From Myxococcales bacterium (lineage in GTDB: Bacteria > Myxococcota_A > Polyangia > Haliangiales > Haliangiaceae): a stretch of 64,000 bases of DNA. The DNA lies in contig JADJJK010000004.1 in assembly GCA_016706545.1 (NCBI GenBank), positions 124,001 through 188,000 of the forward strand, read 5' to 3'. The position numbers were made by a program, and so were the translations under genes. The notes under the pieces are model-generated. The model was not told where the DNA came from. It worked only from the letters and a program-made list of their open reading frames with translations, and ran no database searches. Numbering within the stretch: position 1 is the first letter of the stretch; each line of letters starts with the position of its first letter. Shown here piece by piece: positions 31,184 to 42,280 of the stretch.

Positions 31184-33181
31184 ATGAAAGTGTATCCGCT
31201 CCCGGTCAATGGCGAGGTCATCCTGGCCAACCAGTCCTTCAAGGTCGATGCCCCGGTCATCAGCTACCGGCAGTTCCCGTTCTGGGACGCGACCAAGGAG
31301 TACTGCTTCGACACGGAGACCAGCCGCCGCAACCAGTGCATCCTGGGCCCCAACGGCACCCAGTACCCGTACGGCAAGCTGCCGCGACTCTACAGCCGGC
31401 GCTACGCCTTCCGCCCCGCCCTTCGCGCGTTCAAGGAGCGCCCGCCGCTGGCCGCCGCGCAGGCCGCCATCACCCAGTTCGTGTTGCACCATGACGGCTG
31501 CACCTCGGCGGACATGTGCTGGTCCGTGCTGCAGAACGAGCGCGGCCTGTCGTGCCATTTCCTCATCGACAATAACGGCACCATCTTCCAGACCATCGAC
31601 CTGGCGCTGATGGCCTATCACGCGGCGGAGTTCAACCTGCGCGCGATCGGCGTCGAGTTCTGCAACCGTGGCGACGCCAAGAAGTATCCGGACACGTACG
31701 CCAACGGCAAGCACGGCGGCGGGCGCGACAAGGTCAACTGCGTCATCAACGGCTACAAGTACTATGCGTTCACGTACACCAAGGCGCAGCTCGACTCGTT
31801 CACCCGGCTCGCGCGCGAGCTGCGGCGGATCTTGCCCAACCTGCCGGTCGAGTTCCCGCAGAAGGCGCCAGGCGAGCAGGCCTGGGAGACCTTGCCTCGG
31901 GGCAACGCCTTCTCCTTTCGCGGCTACCTGGGCCACTACCACCTGACCGGCCAGAAGTGGGATCCGGGGCCGTTCGACTTCAAGTCGTTCTGCCGCGGCC
32001 TGCGCGGGCAGTTCTCGCTGCCGATGTACACAGTGCCCAGCACCAAGGACCCGCGCGACAAGGCGCCGGCGATCCCCGAGAACCTCGACGAGCTGGATCA
32101 GGCCTGCTCCAAGCTCTACGCGGCCAACGAGGCCCGCGCCGACGGCGGCTTCTTCCCGGTGGGCCCCTGGGGGGAGCACCGGCTATGGCACGGCGGCATC
32201 CACATCGTGGGCGCCGCTGGCTCCCCGGTCTACTCGCAGTTCCCCGGGCGCGTGGTGGCAGCGCGCATGGGCGCCAGGAGCCCCGCCGGGTCGGTCAACT
32301 TCGTGCTGCTCCGCCATGACCTGGCGTTTGGCGATCGCACCGTGCGCTTCTACGCCTTGTACATGCACCTGCAGGACGAGCTCGCGGAGGCAAGCCCGGT
32401 GGTTCCGTGGATGACCGGCAAGGGCTGGCAGGAGTGGAAGTCCAAGGGGGGGCGCGCAGGTGAAGTCGCCTTGCTGGATGAGCCAGTGGAGGGTGGCGAC
32501 ATGGTCGGGCGCTTCGGCGTGGCCGGCCCGGCCGCGCTGTCCAAGCCACAGATCCATCTCGAGATCTTCTCCGGGCCCAACGATCCGCTGTTCGAGAAGG
32601 GCCGCGGCTGGGAGTACATCGATGGCAGCGCCGGCGGGCGCTTCTGCGACATCGACGAGATCAACTCCGAGATCGACCAGAACCACGATGGCAAGCTCAG
32701 CCGAGAAGAGGTGGCCGCGCACTACGCTTCGGGCGACCGCTCCAGGTACCTGCGCGCGATCTTGCATGTCTCGGAGTGGACCGCTGAGCCCAACTGGGCG
32801 GAGTCCCTGCGGGCCACGCCGGATTTCCGCGACGTGGCGACCGCCGAGATCGAGGAGATGGTGGCGGAGCAGATCACCCCGGGGCTCTGGTGGGATGACC
32901 GGGTGGCGCGCCACGCCCGCCTGCCCTCCGACGGCGTGGTCTATCACTATCACCCGATCATGTTCCTGCGCTTCTTCAACAAGGGACTCATCGAAGCGGC
33001 CAGCACCGCGGCGCCGGTCGTCGAGGGCAAGGACGCCCCAGACACCATCACCGACGACTTCCACGACGTGGACGGCTCGTCGATGCGCAGCGAGCTGGAG
33101 GAGGCCACCGATCCGTGCGACGAGAGCCTCTCCCTGGAGGACCTGGTGCGTGGCTTTGAATCCCCGGAGTGCGTAGAATGA
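31184..33181 (+). CDS. N-acetylmuramoyl-L-alanine amidase-like protein with LytM-like and EF-hand segments
   Basis: 665 residues. An Amidase_2/PGRP-like domain contains FVLHHDG (about 100), MAYHAAEFN and GHYHLTG (about 250), which supply the zinc histidines. A second region resembles an M23/LytM domain (WHGGIHIVGAAGSPVYSQF, about 335; PQIHLEIFSG, about 455), but the HxH motif reads QIH, so its zinc site may be incomplete. An EF-hand loop, DQNHDGKLSREE, lies at about 499-510. No signal peptide or membrane segment is visible, which is odd for a wall hydrolase: it may be exported by another machine or act inside. Starts 9 bases after the VWA-FHA gene. Confidence 0.75.
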   Translation: MKVYPLPVNGEVILANQSFKVDAPVISYRQFPFWDATKEYCFDTETSRRNQCILGPNGTQYPYGKLPRLYSRRYAFRPALRAFKERPPLAAAQAAITQFVLHHDGCTSADMCWSVLQNERGLSCHFLIDNNGTIFQTIDLALMAYHAAEFNLRAIGVEFCNRGDAKKYPDTYANGKHGGGRDKVNCVINGYKYYAFTYTKAQLDSFTRLARELRRILPNLPVEFPQKAPGEQAWETLPRGNAFSFRGYLGHYHLTGQKWDPGPFDFKSFCRGLRGQFSLPMYTVPSTKDPRDKAPAIPENLDELDQACSKLYAANEARADGGFFPVGPWGEHRLWHGGIHIVGAAGSPVYSQFPGRVVAARMGARSPAGSVNFVLLRHDLAFGDRTVRFYALYMHLQDELAEASPVVPWMTGKGWQEWKSKGGRAGEVALLDEPVEGGDMVGRFGVAGPAALSKPQIHLEIFSGPNDPLFEKGRGWEYIDGSAGGRFCDIDEINSEIDQNHDGKLSREEVAAHYASGDRSRYLRAILHVSEWTAEPNWAESLRATPDFRDVATAEIEEMVAEQITPGLWWDDRVARHARLPSDGVVYHYHPIMFLRFFNKGLIEAASTAAPVVEGKDAPDTITDDFHDVDGSSMRSELEEATDPCDESLSLEDLVRGFESPECVE

Positions 33182-33188
33182 GCGCCCA

Positions 33189-33416
33189 ATGAGCGCCCAG
33201 AGAACGCGGACCCGGCAGGCTCGGCAGGCGAGCCTGGCTGCCGTCCCCCCGGTCGCCGACAGCACGCCCGCTGGGCGCGGCTTCGCGCCGCTCACCCGGC
33301 GGCACTTTTTTGGCCTCTTGCTCGCCACCGGCGCCGTGGCGCTCGCCGCCGAGACCGCGGCGCCCCCGCGGGCCGAGGGCGCCGCCCGCCGTCCCCGCTG
33401 GATTGGCCACTGCTGA
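33189..33416 (+). CDS. Small protein with a twin-arginine-like signal
   Basis: 75 residues. TRRHFFGLLLATGAVALAA matches a Tat signal (twin Arg, Phe at the hydrophobic position, then an hydrophobic stretch). The mature part would be only about 20 residues, ending RRPRWIGHC. It starts 7 bases after the amidase stop, inside a direct repeat of ATGAGCGCCCA. Either a real mini-protein cotranscribed with the amidase or a signal peptide left from a lost gene. Confidence 0.5.
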   Translation: MSAQRTRTRQARQASLAAVPPVADSTPAGRGFAPLTRRHFFGLLLATGAVALAAETAAPPRAEGAARRPRWIGHC

Positions 33417-33483
33417 CCGCGCCGGGGTCCTGCCTCCTTGCCAGAAACCGGATCCCGCGGGGACCTTGGTGTACTGTGCGGAC

Positions 33484-34550
33484 ATGTCGTCGCGTCTTGC
33501 GTTTCTCCTCCTGACCGGCCTCGGGGTCGGCGTTGTCTCCTCGCCCGCCGCGGCTGCGCCCGCCAAGGGGCCGCCAAGCCCGCCAAGCCCGCCAAGGACC
33601 CCTCCGACGACGTCGACGTGCCTGCCGCGGCGGCCAAGCCGGCGGCGGGCGCTGCGGGCGCCGCGGCGGCCCCTGGCGGCGCGGTCCCAGGCGCCGATCC
33701 GAGCGGCCAGCCGGTGCAGATGCCCCAGGACGCGCCCCCCAAGGACATGGAGGGCACCGACGAGAACCCGGATGCGCCTGTGGACTTCGACGCGCCGCCG
33801 CCGCTCGTGGCAGCGCCGCCCAAGCGCCGGCCCCAGGGCTATCCGATGGAAGAGGTCTTTCGACCTCTCACCCTGCTGAGGTTCCAGACCGAGGTCGGCC
33901 TCGACTCGCGCACCACGTTCTCGCCGTTCATCAACGGCTCGGCGCTGCGCGTCCGCTTTGGCGTGACGTCCAAGGTGCAGGTGAGCCTGGTCTACAACGT
34001 CGGCGGCATCTACGACGACGGGCGCGGCAGCACCACGTTCAACACCGGCAAGGCGGTGGGCCTCGGCGCCACGGTGCAGATAAGGCCCTGGATCGCCGCC
34101 GCGGTGTCCGTGCCGATGTACCTCGAGCCATTTGCCGCCAGCTTGACCGTCGGCGCGCCCATGAAGTTCCAGTTCGCCGAGCGCTTCGCGCTGGTTCTGG
34201 CCGAGGACATCCTGGACGTGCGGCTAGACACCTTCGTGCCATCGCTCATCAACGAGGCAGCCAACGAAGTGCAGGCCGGCCGGGTGGGCACCAACACCAC
34301 CCGCAACAAGGGCAACCTGCGCTTCTCGAGCGCCGGCATCTACCAGCACAAGCCCAACCTCGCGTTCATCGGGCGCATCGCCATCTCGTTCATCGACTTC
34401 AAGAGCATCGACATCGGCTACTTGCTCAAGGCCGGAGCGCAGTACTCCGTGCGCAAGAACATCGACGTGTCCGCCCTGCTTGGCTTTGACGACCTGGAGG
34501 AGGCCTCCGAGACCTTCGGCCTCACGCTCGGCGCGCAGATCCGGATCTGA
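33484..34550 (+). CDS. Outer-membrane beta-barrel-like protein, interrupted by a single-base frameshift
   Basis: 355 residues if one base is added. The ATG at 33484 opens a clear signal peptide (SSRLAFLLLTGLGVGVVSS, then AAAA-PAK). At the G run 33567-33570 the frame shifts; with one more G it continues GAAKPAKPAKDPSDDVDV and stays open. A Pro/Ala/Asp-rich periplasmic linker leads to about 240 residues of amphipathic strands with Gly and aromatic residues (GLDSRTTFSPFING, SLVYNVGGIYDD, VGLGATVQIRPW) ending in a typical outer-membrane C-terminal GLTLGAQIRI. No specific function recognised. A TACTGT box ends 6 bases before the ATG. Confidence 0.7.
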
Positions 34551-34572
34551 AGCGCCGCGCCACGCCGGGCTA

Positions 34573-35958
34573 CTACGCGGACGTCTCGGAGATCATCTCC
34601 GAGAGGCGGGTCAGCGCGGTCTCGAGCTTGGCCATCGGCGGGCCGAAGGAGAACCGCAGGTGGCGGCGGAAGCGCGACTTGCGGCCGCCGCGGCGCTTGC
34701 CCGGATCGACGTCGAAGAAGTCGCCAGGGACCGCGATGACCTTGCGATCGAGCGCGGCGCGAAAGAACGACATGCCGTCGGAGATCGACGCCGGCAAGTG
34801 CTGGGCGCTGGCCCAGACGTAGAACGTGCCCTCGGGAGGCAGGTCCACCGTGAAGCCCAGATCGCGCAGGCCGTTGAGCATGCGCTGGCGCTTCTTGCCG
34901 AACTCCGCGGCGATGGCCTTGGTCTCCGCCATCGTGGCGTCTGGGGTCAGGAGCTCGATGGCCTTGCGCTGCAGCGGACGCGAGCCGCCACCGTCGAGGA
35001 ACGAGCCAGCCGAGGACACCGCTTCGATCACCTTCTTGGGCGCCACGGTCCAGGTCACCCGCCACCCCGGATAGCGCCAGTTCTTGGTGAGGCCATCGAG
35101 GATCACCACCGGATCTCGGTCCACGTCCTCCACGTAGCGGGCGGCGGTGGAGATGCCACCCTGCGCGGCCAGATCGGGGCGCCAGATGTAGTGCGAGTAG
35201 AACTCGTCGAAGATGAGCGCGCAGTCGAGCTCGCGGCCCACCGCCACCCACTGCGCCAGCTCCTCGCCGCCTATCACCTTGCCGGTGGGGTTGGAGGGGT
35301 TGGAGGCCAGCACCGCCGACAGGCCGCGACCGAGGATCTCGCGCCGCAGATCGGCCGCGGAGAACGCATAGCCTCGCTCGCCCTCGAGCAAGATCGGGAT
35401 CGGCGAGAACAAGCGGAAGACGTCGAGCAGCTCTTCGTAGGCCGTGTAGTCCGGAAGGAAGTGGCCCAGGTTGATGTGGCCCATGGCCGCCGCGACGCGG
35501 GTCAGCGCGGTGCGGCCACCGCCGGAGATCGCCACGTTCTCGGCGCTGTACTGGCTGGGCAGGCCGCGGCGAAAGAGCTGGTTGTAGAGGCTGGCGATGG
35601 CCTCGCGCAGCTCCCACAGGCCGGCCACCGGCGCGTACTCCTGATCGCCCGGGCGGATCGGCAGCTCCGAGATCCGCGGCGGCGCGCCCGGCAACGCCTC
35701 GGCCTCCGGCATGCCCTGCCCCAGGTTGCACCAGTCCGCGGCGCTGGGCGAGAAGCCGCGGCGGGTGGCCTCGGTGGTCACGAAGATGACGCCGGTGCGA
35801 GGGACGTCGCGGAAGGCCGCGAAGGTGGGGGCAACCTTGTCGCTTGGGTCGCTCGCGACCTCCGCGGATGCTGCCGCGCGCGGATCGGCCGCGCGAAGAT
35901 CGGTGGCCGGCGGAGACGGGACGGAGGCGGCTTGGGGGGCGGGCGCTCGAGTCGACAT
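34573..35958 (-). CDS. PLP-dependent aminotransferase, class I/II
   Basis: 461 residues. Fold type I features are present: SGGGRTALTRV (phosphate end), LASNPSNPTGKVI, LIFDEFYSHYIW and the PLP lysine in LDGLTKNWRYPGWRVTW, with the substrate-carboxylate Arg probably in RFSFG. About 70 Ala/Pro-rich residues precede the domain. The ATG at 35958 was chosen; the frame is open to 36357 but that part opposes holB. A TAGGCT box lies 6 bases before the ATG. The amino-acid substrate cannot be assigned. Divergent from holB with a 54-base gap. Confidence 0.88.
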   Translation of the reverse strand: MSTRAPAPQAASVPSPPATDLRAADPRAAASAEVASDPSDKVAPTFAAFRDVPRTGVIFVTTEATRRGFSPSAADWCNLGQGMPEAEALPGAPPRISELPIRPGDQEYAPVAGLWELREAIASLYNQLFRRGLPSQYSAENVAISGGGRTALTRVAAAMGHINLGHFLPDYTAYEELLDVFRLFSPIPILLEGERGYAFSAADLRREILGRGLSAVLASNPSNPTGKVIGGEELAQWVAVGRELDCALIFDEFYSHYIWRPDLAAQGGISTAARYVEDVDRDPVVILDGLTKNWRYPGWRVTWTVAPKKVIEAVSSAGSFLDGGGSRPLQRKAIELLTPDATMAETKAIAAEFGKKRQRMLNGLRDLGFTVDLPPEGTFYVWASAQHLPASISDGMSFFRAALDRKVIAVPGDFFDVDPGKRRGGRKSRFRRHLRFSFGPPMAKLETALTRLSEMISETSA

Positions 35959-36012
35959 GCGCGCAGAGCCTAACCCCAACCCCGCGGACGCGCCATGTGC
36001 TAGCGTGCGGCG

Positions 36013-36896
36013 GTGTTTCGCTGGTCGGATCTCGACGGACAGGCCGCCACGCGGCTGCGCAGCGCGCTGGCCGGGGGCCGGGTGCCCCACGCCTATCTTT
36101 TCTCTGGCCCAAGCGCCGCTCCGCAGCTCGTGGCCGCGCGGTTTCTGGCCTGCGCGGTCAACTGCCAGCGCGCCGCCGGCGCCCGAGGGACGTCCGGCGG
36201 AGATGCCGGTGAGCCCTGCGGCGAGTGCGATGCCTGCCACAAGATCGCGCACGGCATTCACCCGGATGTGATCACGATGGAGCGCGAAGGGGCGTCTCAG
36301 ATGATCCCCATCGAGACCGTCCGCCGGACCATCGCCCGGCTGGGGCTGCCGCCGCACGAGGCCGCGGTGCGGGTGTTCATCGTGGAGGAGGCGGCGGCGC
36401 TGGCAGGTCCCTCTGCCAACGCGCTGCTAAAGACGCTGGAGGAGCCGCCGCAGCGCACGCTGTTTCTGCTGTGTACCGTGGCGCCTGATGGCCTCTTGCC
36501 CACCATTCGCAGCCGCTGTCAGCGCGTACGCTTCGGCGGCAGCGCAGCTGGGCCCCGCCAGGCCGCGGAGGCTGGCGATGCCAGCGCCGAGGCGCGACGC
36601 GAACACCTGGCGGCGCTCGCCGCCGAGCTCGGCCAGCCGGCGCGCGCCGGCGCCGCCCGCTGGGATCTGCCAGCCCGCATCTGCGAGGGCAAAGGCGAAG
36701 CGCCGCTGGTGGTGGAAGGCGCGCTGCGGGTCTTGCACCAGCACGCCACCCAGGCTGCCCACGTTGGAGATCTGCAGGCGGCCCGCAGCGCGGCGACGCG
36801 CGCCACCGAGCTCTTGGACCTGCACCGCGCCATGACCGTCCACAATGCTCAGCCGCAGCTCGCGCTGGAGGCGCTGCTCTACGGCTGGAGGACCTG

Positions 36897-36897
<1 letters not shown>
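36013..36897 (+). CDS. holB: DNA polymerase III delta' subunit
   Basis: 294 residues. A clamp-loader subunit: GRVPHAYLFSGPSAAPQLVAARFLACAVNC has the position of a P-loop but lacks GK, as delta' subunits often do. The zinc module is CGECDACHKIAHGIHPDV, with IPIETVRRTI and VFIVEEAAALAGPSANALLKTLEEPP downstream (SRC region: TIRSRCQRV). The C-terminal collar domain is weakly conserved. GTG start at 36013. The stop overlaps the next ATG (ATGA). The holB-PSP1-metG order is a conserved bacterial neighbourhood. Confidence 0.93.
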
Positions 36898-39165
<2,268 letters not shown>

Positions 39166-39169
<4 letters not shown>

Positions 39170-41301
39170 CCTTCTACATCACCACCCCGATCTACTACGT
39201 CAACGACGTGCCCCACCTGGGCCACGCCTACACCACGATCTGCGCCGATGCCTTTGCCCGCTTCCATCGCATGCGCGGTGAAGCCACCCGCATGCTCACC
39301 GGCACCGACGAGCACGGTCAGAAGGTGGAGGAGGCCGCGCAGAAGGCGGGCGTCTCGCCGCGCCAGCACGTGGACGAGGTCGCGCCGCGGTTTGCTCACA
39401 CCTGGCGCCGGCTGGGCATCGCCGCGGATGACTTCATCCGCACCACGGAGGCGCGGCACGGCAAGGTCGTCGGCGCGCTGTGGCGCCGCATCGTCGACCA
39501 CGGCGACCTGTACCTGGCCTCCTATCAGGGGTGGTACTGCGTGGGCTGTGAGGGCTTCTACACCGAGTCGACGCTGACCAAGGACGGGGACACCTGGCTG
39601 TGTCCCACCCACAAGCGCCCGGTGGCGTGGGTGGACAAGGAGCGGACCTGGTTCTTTCGCATGTCGAAGTACCAGCAGCCGCTGCTCGACTACATCGAAG
39701 CGCACCCGGAGTTCATCCAGCCCGAGGCGTACCGCAACGAGGTCCTGGCGTTCATCAAGACCGGCCTGCGCGATCTCTCCGTGTCGCGCACCAGCTTCTC
39801 GTGGGGCATCCCGATTCCGGACCCCGATCCCGAGGGGCATCAGCACGTGATGTACGTGTGGATGGACGCGCTCACCAACTACATCTCCGCGCTCGCAGAT
39901 CCAGACGCCGCGGATCCGTTCGCCAGCAGCCTGATGACGCTGTTTTGGCCACACGCGGTCCACCTCATCGGCAAGGACATCCTGCGCTTCCATGCGGTGT
40001 ACTGGCCCTGCTTCCTCCTGTCGGCGGGCCTGCCGCTGCCCAAGACCGTGCTCTCGCATGGCTGGTGGACGGTGCGCGGCGAGAAGATCTCCAAGTCGAT
40101 GCCCGCCACCCGCATCGATCCGATCCAGCTCGCGCGCGCGCTGGGGACGCCCGGCGGCGCCGGCGACGACGGGCGCGTCGACGGTGGAGCGGCGACCAGC
40201 TCGGCGGACAGCCCGAGTCTGCCTGGCTCCGGCGTCGACGCCATGCGCTACTATCTGCTGCGCGAGGTGCCGCTCGGCAACGACGGCGACTTCACGTTCG
40301 AGTCGATGTTCGCCCGCTACAACGCCGACCTGGCCAACGACCTGGGCAACCTCGTCAATCGCGCCACCACGCTGCTCGAGGGACAGCCGGCGCGCGTGCG
40401 CCCCGAGCTGTGCGGCGAGCCGCGCACCGCCCAGCTCTCGCGTGTGGCCGCCGAGGCGGTGGCCGACACCGAGCAAGCCTTCACCGCGTTCGCGCCGCAC
40501 CGCGCGCTGGAGGCCATCTGGCGGCTGGTCCGCGAGGGCAATCGCTACGTGGATGCCTGCGAACCATGGAAGCTCAAGAAGGCGGGCAAGGCCGACGAGC
40601 TGGCCCACGTGCTGGGCACGCTCCACGCCGCGCTCACCCTCATCGCGGCGCTCATCTACCCGGTGTTGCCGCACAGCTCGGCGACCATCCGCGCCGCGCT
40701 GGGAGCAGACGACGCCCAGGGTGTGCCCGCCTGGCCCAGCGCGGCCTTCTCGCAAGCGGAGGTGGCCGCGCACAAGAGCGCGCCGCTGTTTCCCCGGCTG
40801 GACGCCGCGGCGCAAGAGGCCATCGTGGCGGCGCTGGTGCCGCCGGCCGCGCGAGCGGCGGCGCCGGGGGACGCCGCGGAAGCTGCAGCGCAGGCCGCGC
40901 AGGCCGTGCCGGCCGCGCAGGCGCCGCCCGCACCCGCAGCGCCGGCCAGGGTCACCGCGCCGTCGCAGCCGCTGCCGCCCATCGAGTTCGCGGACTTTGG
41001 AAAGGTCGAGCTGCGGGTGGGACAGGTCAAGGCCGCGGTCGCCGTGCCCAAGGCCAAGAAGCTCTTGCAGCTCTCGGTCGATCTGGGCGAGCCCGCGCCG
41101 CGCACCATCGTCGCCGGGATCGCGGAGGCCTTCGCGCCGGAGGCGCTGGTGGGCAAGAAGGTCATCGTCGTGGCCAACCTGGCGCCCGCCACCATCCGCG
41201 GGATTCGCTCCGAGGGGATGATCCTCGCCGCGGGGGAGGACTCCATCCTGGGTCTTTCCGGCGTGGACGCTGACGTGCCCCCTGGAACCCGGGTACGATA
41301 G
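39166..41301 (+). CDS. metG: Methionyl-tRNA synthetase with C-terminal tRNA-binding domain
   Basis: 711 residues. Class I synthetase: HIGH motif as HLGHAYT, one zinc knuckle (CVGCEGFYTE ... WLCPTH), VWMDALTNYI and KISKS. Between KISKS and the following SGVDAMRYYLLREVPLG is an insertion of about 30 Gly/Asp/Ser residues. The alpha-helical anticodon domain is followed by an Ala/Pro linker and an EMAP/Trbp111 OB-fold (FADFGKVELRVGQVKAAVAVPKAKKLLQL...). ATG overlaps the stop of the PSP1 gene (ATGA). Confidence 0.96.
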
Positions 41302-41306
41302 CCGCA

Positions 41307-41720
41307 ATGGAGTCTCGTGGAGCGGTCCGAGTTCTCGTCAACGCCCCGGCGATCGTCGAGTCGATCGGCCAGGTCGCGATAACCTTGCACCCGAACCTCT
41401 CCACCGTGTTTCGGCGCGTCCAGGCCGACGCGGATACCGTGGGCCAGCGCTTCCCCGCCGTGGTCCGAGACCTCTCCACCAACGGCGCCTTCATCGCCGG
41501 ACACGCCATGCCGCTGCTGGCCCGCGTCGCGCTCCGGTTCGAGCTGCACAGCTTTGGGCCGGTGGACGCGATCGGCTGGGTGCTGTGGCAGCGGACCGCG
41601 GACTGTCAGGTGCCGGATCCGCACGGCGCGCTGGTCACCTTGCCCATGGGCTTTGGCGTGCTGTTCGAGTCCATCTCGCTCGAGGCTCGCCGCGCCATCG
41701 CCGCGCTCGCGGTGCGCTGA
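41307..41720 (+). CDS. PilZ-domain protein
   Basis: 137 residues. Contains RxxxR (RGAVR, residues 4-8) and DLSTNGAFI, the D/NxSxxG motif, the two c-di-GMP contacts of PilZ, then beta strands ending FGVLFESISLEARRAIAAL. A single-domain c-di-GMP receptor is the likely role. The RxxxR is closer to the N-terminus and further from DxSxxG than usual. A TACGAT box inside the end of metG lies 7 bases before the ATG. Confidence 0.75.
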   Translation: MESRGAVRVLVNAPAIVESIGQVAITLHPNLSTVFRRVQADADTVGQRFPAVVRDLSTNGAFIAGHAMPLLARVALRFELHSFGPVDAIGWVLWQRTADCQVPDPHGALVTLPMGFGVLFESISLEARRAIAALAVR

Positions 41721-41723
41721 CCG

Positions 41724-42173
41724 ATGGCCCGGTATCCGCTGCGCCCGCGCTTCCGCGGCCTGGCGTGGGGCTCCATGGGGCTCGGCGGCGCGCTGACCGC
41801 GCTCTCCTTCTGGGCGCCGCCGGTGGTGCTCGTCTCCGGGGTGACCGGGCTCGTGCTCGGCGCGGGCTACCTGCTGTCGCCGACCTGGCGGCTGGCGGTG
41901 GTGACCAGCGACGAGGGCCTGACGGTCGAGGGGCCGCGCGGACCGCGCCTGTCCCTGCGCTGGGATGAGATCAAGAACGTCATCGCCTCCCCCACCACCA
42001 AGACCTGCTTTGTCGATGGCGGCGCCGCCGACCGGCGGCTGATGGTGCCAGGTGACGGCGCGCCCGCGCCGTACTGGATCGAGCGCCGCGACGCGCTCTA
42101 CGACGAGGTCCTCACGCGCGTGGCCAAGGACCGGATCGAGACGGTGCCGTTGATCTCCGACCGCATGGGCTAG
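41724..42173 (+). CDS. Small membrane protein with PH-like C-terminal domain
   Basis: 149 residues. Two adjacent TM helices (about 12-55) are followed by a beta-rich soluble part (LAVVTSDEGLTVEGPRGPRLSLRWDEI) that looks like bacterial PH-domain membrane proteins. It lies 3 bases after the PilZ gene, so the pair is cotranscribed. No function recognised. Confidence 0.65.
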   Translation: MARYPLRPRFRGLAWGSMGLGGALTALSFWAPPVVLVSGVTGLVLGAGYLLSPTWRLAVVTSDEGLTVEGPRGPRLSLRWDEIKNVIASPTTKTCFVDGGAADRRLMVPGDGAPAPYWIERRDALYDEVLTRVAKDRIETVPLISDRMG

Positions 42174-42180
42174 AGCCGCC

Positions 42181-42272
42181 GCCGGCGAGCAAGCCGGTCG
42201 GCGAACCAGGCCGGCGACCAAGCCGGTGACCAGGCCGCCGAGCAAACCGCCGACCAAGCCGGCGAACCAGGC
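42181..42272. repeat. Tandem 12-bp GC-rich repeats at a convergent junction
   Basis: Units such as GCCGGCGAGCAA, GCCGGCGACCAA, GCCGGTGACCAG, GCCGCCGAGCAA and ACCGCCGACCAA follow each other, with one longer and one 13-base irregular unit, filling the gap between the stops of converging genes. Confidence 0.65.
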
Positions 42273-42280
42273 CCGATGGC

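Noticed and set aside
42174..42280. Continuation of the TPR frame as a Gly-Leu-Val repeat protein
   Set aside because: This reading lies past the true stop at 42281 in the restored frame; the periodicity comes from the 12-bp spacer repeat.
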